Notes under the pieces: model-generated
The model's input: the letters and a program-made list of their open reading frames with translations, nothing else
Told to the model about the DNA's origin: nothing
Database searches by the model: none
Assembly: GCA_017526045.1 (NCBI GenBank)
Contig: JAFXRX010000118.1
Span: 1 to 5,652, forward strand
DNA length: 5,652 bases
Origin: Opitutales bacterium
GTDB lineage: Bacteria; Verrucomicrobiota; Verrucomicrobiia; Opitutales; Intestinicryptomonadaceae
Direction of reading: 5' to 3'
Part shown: piece by piece, positions 1 to 5,652 of the stretch
Layout of the letters: every line of letters starts with the position of its first letter
How positions within the stretch are numbered: position 1 is the stretch's first letter
Made by a program: the position numbers and the translations under genes

Positions 1-1256
1 CGGGCGTAAAGGTAAGGCACGTGCGCAACATAACCGACGTCGACGACAAAACAATTAGAGAGAGCCAAAAGCTTGGCATAAGCCTAAAAGAATTCACCAA
101 AAAGTGGGAAGGCAAATTCCGCGAGGACTGCGGAAAGCTGAACCTGCTGCCCCCCACAGTCGAGCCGCGCGCGACGGAGCACATCAAAGAGCAGCTCGAA
201 ATGGTCGAAACTTTGGTAAAAAAAGGCCACGCCTACGCTGTCTCCGACGGCTCCGTGTACTTTAAAATTTCAACCGACCCCGACTACGGCAAGCTCTCCG
301 GCCTCGACCAGTCCTCGCTTGCGACGCAAACCACAAACTCCGCGGGAGATGCCAACAACGCCGACGAATACGAAAGAGACAGCGTCTCCGACTTCGCGCT
401 CTGGAAAGGCAGAAAGCCCGAGGACGGCGAAAACTTCTGGAAGTCGCCCTGGGGCGAAGGGCGGCCGGGCTGGCACATCGAGTGCTCCGCAATGTCGCGC
501 AAATATCTCGGCGACACATTCGATTTGCACGGCGGCGGCATCGACCTCTGCTTCCCGCACCACGAAAACGAAATCGCGCAAAGCGAGTGCTCAACGGGCG
601 TAAAGCCAAGCGTCCTGCACTGGTTCCACAGCGCGCATTTGATGGTCGAGGGCGAAAAGATGTCAAAGAGCCTCGGCAACCTGTTCAGGCTCGACGACCT
701 TCTGCAAAAGGGCTACACGCCCGCGCAAATACGCCTCGCGCTCATTTCGGGGCACTACCGCCAGCAGCTCAACTTCACTTTCAAAGGCCTCGACGACGCA
801 AAAAGCGCGATTTCAAAGCTCGAAAAAAATCTGAGGGCTTCTCTTGAAAGCCTTTCAATTTCGGAAGGAGAATTTTTGAAGAAAATCGCCCCGGGCGCGG
901 AGCTTGAAAACACCGCGTTTGCCAAAGCCTGGGAAACTTTGTGCGACGACATCAACGTGCCGCGCTGCCTCGGCGAAATCTTTACGGCGTTTGCAAAAGC
1001 CAAGGACACGCCGCTCTCGCCAAAGGACATCGACGCCCTCGGCGCGATTTTGTACGCCCTCGGCGTAAAAATTTTCGAAACTCCCGCGGAGGAAAAAGCC
1101 GAAGCGCCCGCTGAAATAATCGAAATTGCAAACGCCCGCTGGGAGGCTAAAAAAGCCAAACACTATGCCCTCGCCGACGAGCTTCGCGGCAAGGCGGCGG
1201 CGGCGGGCTGGATAATTTTGGACAAAAAAGACGGTTTCGACCTAAAAAAGGCTTAA
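1..1256 (+). CDS. cysS: Cysteine--tRNA ligase (cysteinyl-tRNA synthetase), 5' end missing
   Basis: Class I aminoacyl-tRNA synthetase that charges tRNA-Cys with cysteine in the cytoplasm. The frame is open from the left edge (first full codon at 3). The GTG at 21 is an internal valine of the conserved strand VRNITDVDDK, not a start, because the family has about 60 residues before it carrying the HIGH motif and the first zinc cysteine. Counting residues from that GTG codon, GWHIECSAMS (150-159) gives zinc ligand C155, and the HHENE block gives H180 and E184. The spacing matches E. coli C209/H234/E238. The KMSKS ATP-binding loop is at 213-217, followed by LGN. The C-terminal part (about 260-411) is the helical anticodon-stem region, ending in the usual ADELR...GWIILD segment. 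About 411 residues plus the missing N-terminus agrees with the usual length near 460-480. There is no frameshift or lost catalytic residue in the visible part. It is followed at once by ispH. Confidence 0.97.
   Translation, partial: GVKVRHVRNITDVDDKTIRESQKLGISLKEFTKKWEGKFREDCGKLNLLPPTVEPRATEHIKEQLEMVETLVKKGHAYAVSDGSVYFKISTDPDYGKLSGLDQSSLATQTTNSAGDANNADEYERDSVSDFALWKGRKPEDGENFWKSPWGEGRPGWHIECSAMSRKYLGDTFDLHGGGIDLCFPHHENEIAQSECSTGVKPSVLHWFHSAHLMVEGEKMSKSLGNLFRLDDLLQKGYTPAQIRLALISGHYRQQLNFTFKGLDDAKSAISKLEKNLRASLESLSISEGEFLKKIAPGAELENTAFAKAWETLCDDINVPRCLGEIFTAFAKAKDTPLSPKDIDALGAILYALGVKIFETPAEEKAEAPAEIIEIANARWEAKKAKHYALADELRGKAAAAGWIILDKKDGFDLKKA
1247..1251 (+). promoter_or_regulatory. Ribosome binding site of ispH inside the end of cysS
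   Basis: AAAGG lies 8 bases before the ispH ATG at 1260, within the last lysine and alanine codons of cysS. With only 3 bases between the cysS stop (1254-1256) and the ATG, this site supports the chosen start and suggests translational coupling. It is a partial match to the Shine-Dalgarno consensus, so strength is uncertain. Confidence 0.55.
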
Positions 1257-1259
1257 AAA

Positions 1260-2135
1260 ATGAAAGTTATAAGGGCAAAAAGCGCGGGGTTTTGTTTCGG
1301 CGTGGAGCGCGCGATAGGAATAGCGCGCAAGTGCACCGAATGCGGCAAGAACAAGGTTTACACAGACGGGCCGCTAATCCACAACCGCCAGATGATGGAG
1401 CGCCTGCAAAAAGAAGGCATTCTGGAAATTGGCGACTACCAAAGCTCAAACGAGCTTAAAGAAGAGATCTCCAATTCCAAAAATTCCGCCGACGTTTTGG
1501 TTGTGCGCGCGCACGGCGTCTCGCCCGAACGGCGCGAATACCTCAAAAACCTGGGGCTAATTTTCAAGGACGCCACCTGCCCCGACGTGGGGCGCATTGC
1601 AGGCGTCATAAAAAGCCACGCCAAAAAAGGATACACAATCATCATCATGGGCGACCCCAAGCACCCCGAAGTTATCGGGCTTCTGGGCTACGCCGAAGGC
1701 AGGGGTTTTGTTGTAAAATGCAATGAGGACATCGACAAACTGCCGAACATCGAGGGCAACATTTGCATGGTCTCGCAGTCGACAATGTTCCCCGACGACT
1801 ACCAGCAGCTTGCAGCCTACCTAAAAAAACGCTTCCCCAAAACAGAAGTAATCGACACGATTTGCGGCGCGACAAAAGAGCGGCAAAAAGACGTAACAGT
1901 TCTCGCCGCCCAGGGCGCGCAGGCAATTATCGTCATAGGTGGCAGGCACTCGGCAAACACAGTGAAGCTTGCGATTGTGGCAAAGCGCACGGGGCTGCCC
2001 TGCTTCCATATCGAAACGCTTGCGGAGCTCGACTTAAACAAAATAAAAAAATACGAAGTTGTGGGCGTTACGGCGGGGGCTTCCACGCCCGAATTTTTAA
2101 TTGACGAAGTCTGCAACGCCCTAAACGCGATGTAA
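1260..2135 (+). CDS. ispH: 4-hydroxy-3-methylbut-2-enyl diphosphate reductase (IspH/LytB)
   Basis: Last enzyme of the MEP isoprenoid pathway. This cytoplasmic iron-sulfur protein reductively dehydrates HMBPP to IPP and DMAPP. The 291-residue protein is complete and shows all family landmarks. Cluster cysteines are C12 (AGFCFGVERAI), C107 (DATCPDV) and C202 (DTICGATKERQ). Substrate-pocket residues are H41 (PLIHNR), H85 (RAHGVS), H135 and proton-relay E137 (KHPEV), T175 (SQSTM), S231 and N233 (SANT), and S275 (GASTPE). It begins AGFCFG-style directly after a short strand, as in other IspH proteins, and has no fused S1 or other domain. E. coli IspH is 316 residues; this one is of the shorter kind that lacks the C-terminal extension. 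The ATG at 1260 is supported by AAAGG upstream and by the correct distance to C12. It is co-directional with cysS (3-base gap), and a hairpin terminator follows 25 bases after the stop. Confidence 0.98.
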   Translation: MKVIRAKSAGFCFGVERAIGIARKCTECGKNKVYTDGPLIHNRQMMERLQKEGILEIGDYQSSNELKEEISNSKNSADVLVVRAHGVSPERREYLKNLGLIFKDATCPDVGRIAGVIKSHAKKGYTIIIMGDPKHPEVIGLLGYAEGRGFVVKCNEDIDKLPNIEGNICMVSQSTMFPDDYQQLAAYLKKRFPKTEVIDTICGATKERQKDVTVLAAQGAQAIIVIGGRHSANTVKLAIVAKRTGLPCFHIETLAELDLNKIKKYEVVGVTAGASTPEFLIDEVCNALNAM

Positions 2136-2160
2136 AAAATTTAAGCCAATCCAAAAATTA

Positions 2161-2196
2161 AAAGCGGAAAACCCAACAGGCGTTTCCGCTTTTTTT
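2161..2196 (+). terminator. Rho-independent terminator of the cysS-ispH transcript
   Basis: A perfect 10-bp stem is formed by 2161-2170 (AAAGCGGAAA) and 2183-2192 (TTTCCGCTTT) around a 12-base loop. A run of seven T occupies 2190-2196. It starts 25 bases after the ispH stop codon, the expected place and form for an intrinsic terminator. The A-rich left flank also gives a weaker T tract on the other strand, so it could act as a backup terminator for the leftward transcript. Confidence 0.9.
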
Positions 2197-2224
2197 GCGG
2201 AAAAATTCCGCGCCCAAGCGGCGC
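2197..2224. repeat. Two small inverted repeats between the terminators
   Basis: Directly after the T run, GCGGAA (2197-2202) and TTCCGC (2206-2211) can form a 6-bp stem with an AAA loop. Partly overlapping it, GCGCC (2210-2214) and GGCGC (2220-2224) can form a 5-bp stem with a 5-base loop. They share bases and cannot both form fully. Neither has a T run of its own on the + strand. They may be decayed or auxiliary terminator parts; function is not established. Confidence 0.5.
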
Positions 2225-2258
2225 AAAAAAACGGCGAAGAAAATATTTTCTTCGCCGT
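2225..2258 (-). terminator. Rho-independent terminator of the GH2 gene (perfect palindrome)
   Basis: Positions 2231-2258 are a perfect 28-base palindrome (arm ACGGCGAAGAAA, centre ATAT). In RNA this gives a stem of about 12 bp with a 4-base loop, GC-rich at its base. Read leftward, it is followed by a run of seven U (complement of 2225-2231). It lies 23 bases downstream of the GH2 stop codon. On the + strand it is followed by AAATTTTT, so it may also stop read-through from ispH. Confidence 0.9.
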
Positions 2259-2281
2259 AAATTTTTAGGCTATGAGCGGAA

Positions 2282-5200
2282 TTACTTCTGCGGGATGATT
2301 TCGTAGCCGTTGATGCGCGGGTCGCGGCTTTCGCCGTCCTTGCGCTTCGCGCCGCCCGTGAATTCAAGCTTGATCAAGCCCTTGTCGTCGGACTCGACGT
2401 TCCTGATTTCCACAACAACCGCCTTGTTGACGCCGCCTGCCGCGCGCGCCACGTCAAAGTCCTTCAAGATGACCTTGCCGTTTGCCTTGACGTCGAAGGC
2501 AGCCTTGCCTGCAACCTTGTCGCGGCTTGCCTCCGCAAAGTGCAGCACGACTGTGTACTTCTGCTTCTTGCCCGACAAAAGCGAGGTGTATTCGCTGTTG
2601 CCCCAGCGGACAGTTCTGTACATGTTGGGGTCTCCCAGCGCGTTGCCCGCGGGGACGCACTGCTTGGGGTCTTCCCAAGTGCCGTCGGGGGCCACTTTGT
2701 AAAGCTTTGCGCCTTCAAGAATTGCGTCCTGCGTCTGGAAGCCGACTGCGCCTTTCAAGAAGCCCGGGTCTTTTTCGAATATCCTGCCGTTTTCGCCGCG
2801 GTTGTAGCCGCCGCAGTTTATTCTTGCAACCTTGCGGACTTCGAGCGGGCGGGGCTTGAAATCAAAGCCCTTGTCTTCCCAGTTCGAGGCTGTTGCGTTC
2901 TTGTTGTTCTTTACCAAGTCGCTCTCCTTTACCGCGACGTTCCAGCCGTCAACCATGACAACGGGAGAATCGCCCTTTTTGAGCGAGTCTTTTGCAAAGC
3001 TAATCTTGACAAGCTTCTTGTCGCCCGGAACGAGAGAGATGTAGTTTTCGGAGTATGATACCGGCAAAATTCTCTTCTTGGAGCTCTTGCCCTGGACTTG
3101 CAGGTGGATCATAAGAGCCACGTTTTCCGAGGGGTTGGAAAGCTGCAGGTCGATAACCTGCTCGCCGCCTTTCGCGGCGCCAAGCTTTGCCTCCGCCTTG
3201 ACCGTAACTTTGGGCATATTCGCCATTTCTTTGAAATTGCACAAGTCCAGCAGCGGATAGTCGCGCAGCTTCTGCGGGTCGGAGGGGTTGCCGTTTTTGT
3301 GGCGCCAGTAGAAGTTGTCGGAAATAACAGCCTTGCCCTTCTTGAGCTCGAGCTTCAGGAAGTGGATGTCGGAAAGGTTTTCCGGCCATTTTACATTGCC
3401 AATGATTGTCCTTGACTGCGCTTTTGCGTTTACGGGGAAATCGTATGCGCCCGCGCGGGTGCCGTCAAAGTTGTAGAAGGCTATGCTGCCCTTTGCGCCC
3501 GTAAGGTCTTTTTGCGTGTGGTTGATGACCTGGAGCTGCCCGCCGTCAGTTTCGGTAAACTGGATGTGCTGGTGCTCGCAAGCCTTCTTGACGCCGAAGA
3601 ACGAGGCGTTTGTTTCAAGGTCGTACTGGATGAGCTGCCATACGAAGCTCGGCTGCGAGGGAATGCTCATCCAATACAAGACGCCCTCGGCGGGTTCGAA
3701 CATTCTGGCAAACCTGCCTTCGTACATCGCCTTGTGCGTTTCGTAGTTCATCAGCTGCGCCTTCTGGACGAAGTCCGCAAGGTTCTTGGGCGCGCCGTAG
3801 CGTTTTTCCATGAATTCGGGATACTTTCTGCCGCCGCCCGCGCAGAAGTTGTGCTCCGCCCAAGAGTCGGTAATGCCGTCCCATTCGGATTTCGGGAACA
3901 TTCCCTGGATTGATTCGATTGTGGGAACGGAGAAAGAGCCGATTTCAGTCTTGAACGTTTCGCGCTTGTTGTAGCCCGGAGATTCGAAATAGCGCGAGTA
4001 TTGCAGCGGGGGAACCCAGTCGTACGGGCCGCCCGAATTGTAGCCGAACAGGCCGCCGGAATTGGGCTGGTAGTGGCGGTTGGGGTCGTGCTTTATAAGC
4101 TCGTAGCGGACGATGTCGTCCAAATACTTCGGCGGGGTCGCCTCGTTGCGCGCGCACCAAATTACAAGAGAGGGATGGTTGCGGTAGCGCAAAATCGTGT
4201 CGGTTACATTCGACATGTAGTTGCCCGTCCAAACGGGATTTGCGTCGTTGAACTGCCAGAATTCCGACCAGAAGAGCATGCCATATTTGTCGCAAAGCTC
4301 GAAGAGCTCGTCGGATGTGCTCTGGCCGCCCCAGTTTCTAATCATGTTGAAATTGAGGTCGCGGTGCAGTTTTACCTGGGCTTCGAGGCGGTCTTTGTCA
4401 ATGCGCTTTAAAGCCTCTTCAATGCCCCAGTTGCCGCCCTTCATAAACACTCTTACGCCGTTTACGGAAAGCTTGAAATTGGGAGAGCCCTTTTCGACGC
4501 TCGGGGAGCCGTCTTCAAAATACTTGAACTCGCGGATGCCGAAGTTGAGCTTCTTTTCGTCGGAAACTTCGTTCTTGATTTCGAAGGAGAGCTTCATTTC
4601 GTGCAGATTGGGCTCGCCCAAGCCGTTCGGCCACCAAAGCTTCGGATTTTTAACTTCGAGCTGCGGAAAATCCTTCGGGGTGAATTTTACAGTTTCGGTG
4701 TGGTAAGGCTTAATTTCGATTTCCTTTTCAAATTTTACATTGCCAAAAGAGCCCTTCAAAACGCCCTTTACAGGATAGTCGGTAACATTCTGGACGGGAA
4801 CGTCAACGCTTACATGAGCCAAGTCGAGCTTGGGCAAATTGGGCAAAGTCGTGGTGATGTAAGGGTCTTTTATGATAACGGGGCCTGTCGCGCAAAGGAA
4901 AACTTTGTGCCAGATGCCGCTGTTGCGGTCGCGGATGCCCGACTGCCAGTCCCAGCCGACAGCGCAGCCGAAAGTCGCGCCGTCGCGCCTTGCAACGCCG
5001 CCGCAAGGGCCGCCGGTCGTGCCCATGATGTGCTCGGAGGGAACGCCTACTGTGGGCTGTGGGGAAATGCGGACAGCAATCGTCGTTTCCTTGCCGGGTT
5101 TTACATCATAGTTTCTTGTGATGTCGAAAATGCCGCGGATAAACGCGCCCTGCACAGGACCCACAAATTTGCCGTTCACCCAAACTTCCGCGCTGTAGTT

Positions 5201-5652
5201 TATGCCGTTGAATTTGAGCCAAATGCGCTTGTCCTTAAAATCCTCGGGAATGGTTACGGTTGTGCGATACCACCAATCCTTGCGGCAGAGGTCCTCCGGA
5301 ATTTTTTCGGGACGGTTGTTTTCGTCATAAAGAGGCTCTGGATACACCTTGTTGTTGACAAGGGTCGTTAACACTGTGCCGGGGACAGTGGCCTTGTACC
5401 AATTTTTCGGCTGAAAGTCGTTGCGGGAAACCTGCCTGCCCTCCTCGGGCAATTTTGAGGAGCCCTGGCGATACCAGCCGTCCTGCTTTGCCTCTTTTTC
5501 AATGACAGTTGCATCCTGCATCTGCCAATTCGAGGAAAGCTCGATTTGGTTTAGGCTTTGCGCCGACGCCACGTTTGCGAAGAACGCGGACGCAAAAGCG
5601 ATTGACATTAAGCCTGCGCTTGCAAGCACCCTGTTTCCCTTCCCCCATAGGC
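2282..5652 (-). CDS. Secreted glycoside hydrolase family 2 enzyme with C-terminal malectin-like domain, 5' end probably missing
   Basis: Predicted retaining exo-acting beta-glycosidase exported by Sec. Residues are numbered from the GTG at 5629 (1,115 residues to the stop). Residues 1-23 are a signal-peptide core ending in ASA before Q24. Residues 75-250 form the GH2 N-terminal sugar-binding fold, with DWWYRTTV and EVWVNGKFVG and then the GWDWQSGIRDRNSGIW block. Residues 252-368 are the Ig-like domain. Residues 385-685 are the TIM barrel, with acid/base E496 (WCARNEATPP, codon 4142-4144) and nucleophile E562 (FKTEIGSF, codon 3944-3946). Residues about 800-905 hold ILPVSYSENYISLVPGD, like the Ig domain of exo-beta-glucosaminidases. 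Residues about 932-1115 are malectin/CBM57-like (RINCGG, YTVVLHFAEAS, INGYEII). This pattern places it with the exo-beta-glucosaminidase / beta-mannosidase / endo-beta-mannosidase branch rather than LacZ. The substrate cannot be read from sequence. The frame stays open to the right edge, adding LWGKGNR before the GTG. Those basic residues make a proper signal-peptide n-region, so the true start is probably outside the window; GTG 5629 is the alternative. Its own terminator follows the stop. Confidence 0.93.
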   Translation of the reverse strand, partial: LWGKGNRVLASAGLMSIAFASAFFANVASAQSLNQIELSSNWQMQDATVIEKEAKQDGWYRQGSSKLPEEGRQVSRNDFQPKNWYKATVPGTVLTTLVNNKVYPEPLYDENNRPEKIPEDLCRKDWWYRTTVTIPEDFKDKRIWLKFNGINYSAEVWVNGKFVGPVQGAFIRGIFDITRNYDVKPGKETTIAVRISPQPTVGVPSEHIMGTTGGPCGGVARRDGATFGCAVGWDWQSGIRDRNSGIWHKVFLCATGPVIIKDPYITTTLPNLPKLDLAHVSVDVPVQNVTDYPVKGVLKGSFGNVKFEKEIEIKPYHTETVKFTPKDFPQLEVKNPKLWWPNGLGEPNLHEMKLSFEIKNEVSDEKKLNFGIREFKYFEDGSPSVEKGSPNFKLSVNGVRVFMKGGNWGIEEALKRIDKDRLEAQVKLHRDLNFNMIRNWGGQSTSDELFELCDKYGMLFWSEFWQFNDANPVWTGNYMSNVTDTILRYRNHPSLVIWCARNEATPPKYLDDIVRYELIKHDPNRHYQPNSGGLFGYNSGGPYDWVPPLQYSRYFESPGYNKRETFKTEIGSFSVPTIESIQGMFPKSEWDGITDSWAEHNFCAGGGRKYPEFMEKRYGAPKNLADFVQKAQLMNYETHKAMYEGRFARMFEPAEGVLYWMSIPSQPSFVWQLIQYDLETNASFFGVKKACEHQHIQFTETDGGQLQVINHTQKDLTGAKGSIAFYNFDGTRAGAYDFPVNAKAQSRTIIGNVKWPENLSDIHFLKLELKKGKAVISDNFYWRHKNGNPSDPQKLRDYPLLDLCNFKEMANMPKVTVKAEAKLGAAKGGEQVIDLQLSNPSENVALMIHLQVQGKSSKKRILPVSYSENYISLVPGDKKLVKISFAKDSLKKGDSPVVMVDGWNVAVKESDLVKNNKNATASNWEDKGFDFKPRPLEVRKVARINCGGYNRGENGRIFEKDPGFLKGAVGFQTQDAILEGAKLYKVAPDGTWEDPKQCVPAGNALGDPNMYRTVRWGNSEYTSLLSGKKQKYTVVLHFAEASRDKVAGKAAFDVKANGKVILKDFDVARAAGGVNKAVVVEIRNVESDDKGLIKLEFTGGAKRKDGESRDPRINGYEIIPQK
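2285..2836 (-). other. Malectin-like (CBM57-type) carbohydrate-binding domain of the GH2 protein
   Basis: Protein residues about 932-1115. It opens with ARINCGGYNRGENG, has the core strand YTVVLHFAEAS (1025-1035), then FDVKANGKVILKDFDV (1045-1060), and ends with the LIKLEFTGG and INGYEII strands. This order is characteristic of malectin-like domains, which bind carbohydrate or serve as beta-sandwich attachment modules in bacterial glycosidases. Whether this copy binds sugar is not known. Confidence 0.8.
5561..5629 (-). other. Signal peptide of the GH2 protein (visible part)
   Basis: From the GTG at 5629 the protein has a hydrophobic, alanine-rich stretch (AGLMSIAFASAFFANV) and an AXA site, A21-S22-A23, before Q24. 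No cysteine follows the cleavage site, so it is a signal peptidase I type and not a lipoprotein. The stretch as counted from GTG has no positive charge; K and R occur only in the codons upstream (LWGKGNR). Confidence 0.75.
5637..5646 (-). promoter_or_regulatory. Possible ribosome binding site for a GTG start at 5629
   Basis: On the - strand GGGGGAAGGG lies 7 bases upstream of the GTG at 5629. It is purine-rich with good spacing, so a GTG start cannot be excluded. Against it, the frame stays open upstream and the extra codons supply the positive charges expected in a signal peptide, in which case this stretch is simply coding. Confidence 0.25.

Noticed and set aside
21..23. GTG at 21 as the start of cysS
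   Set aside because: It encodes the valine in the conserved VRNITDVDDK strand. The frame is open upstream (GVKVRH) and the HIGH motif must lie further 5', so it is an internal codon.
262..679. Several - strand frames opposite cysS, arginine- or serine-rich
   Set aside because: They overlap conserved zinc-site and KMSKS coding sequence on the other strand and show only biased composition.
2136..2281. Possible small RNA or attachment site in the intergenic gap
   Set aside because: The hairpins and T runs are fully explained as terminators for the two converging genes. There is no tRNA-like sequence, direct-repeat pair or promoter that I can see.
2540..3058. 172-codon + strand frame opposite the malectin and Ig region
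   Set aside because: Antisense to clear GH2 and malectin coding sequence, with no recognisable family features and no convincing ribosome site. Treated as a shadow frame.
4601..5371. 256-codon open frame on the + strand opposite the GH2 gene
   Set aside because: It lies wholly antisense to well-conserved GH2 N-terminal and Ig-like domains, and its translation shows no domain I recognise. Long antisense frames arise from the G/C-biased codon use of the real gene.
5646..5648. ATG on the - strand near the right edge as the GH2 start
   Set aside because: It is out of frame with the GH2 coding sequence (codons there are 5645-5647 and 5648-5650), so it cannot start this protein without a frameshift.

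Overview
This window is an ordinary bacterial chromosome segment with three genes and one short intergenic region. Two housekeeping genes run on the + strand and one large secreted glycosidase gene runs on the - strand. The two transcription directions converge on a 146-base gap (2136-2281) that holds a strong hairpin terminator for each side. I found no mobile element, CRISPR array, RNA gene or recognisable defence system, and no undescribed multi-gene system.

Layout. Positions 1-1256 (+) hold the 3' part of cysS (cysteinyl-tRNA synthetase). Its N-terminal ~60 codons, including the HIGH motif, lie outside the left edge. Positions 1260-2135 (+) hold a complete ispH (4-hydroxy-3-methylbut-2-enyl diphosphate reductase), starting 3 bases after the cysS stop with a Shine-Dalgarno-like AAAGG inside the end of cysS, so the two are almost certainly co-transcribed. 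Positions 2136-2281 are the convergent terminator region. Positions 2282-5652 (-) hold a glycoside hydrolase family 2 (GH2) enzyme of about 1,120 residues. It has an export signal, the GH2 catalytic glutamates, an Ig-like domain resembling that of exo-beta-glucosaminidases, and a C-terminal malectin-like (CBM57-type) domain. Its reading frame is still open at the right edge, so its real start is probably just outside.

Organism. IspH marks a bacterium using the MEP isoprenoid route. A large Sec-exported GH2 enzyme with a malectin domain is typical of polysaccharide or glycan degraders such as Verrucomicrobiota, Planctomycetota, Lentisphaerota or Bacteroidota. The usable Shine-Dalgarno before ispH and the base composition (a little over half G+C, with A-rich lysine codons) fit a Verrucomicrobiota-like gut or aquatic bacterium better than a typical Bacteroidota. 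This is an impression from style, not a proven assignment.

How the genes work together. cysS (translation) and ispH (isoprenoid precursors) form a housekeeping pair with no evident link to the glycosidase. The glycosidase would act outside the cytoplasm on an external glycan and is the last gene of its own leftward transcript, whose promoter and upstream partners are not in the window.
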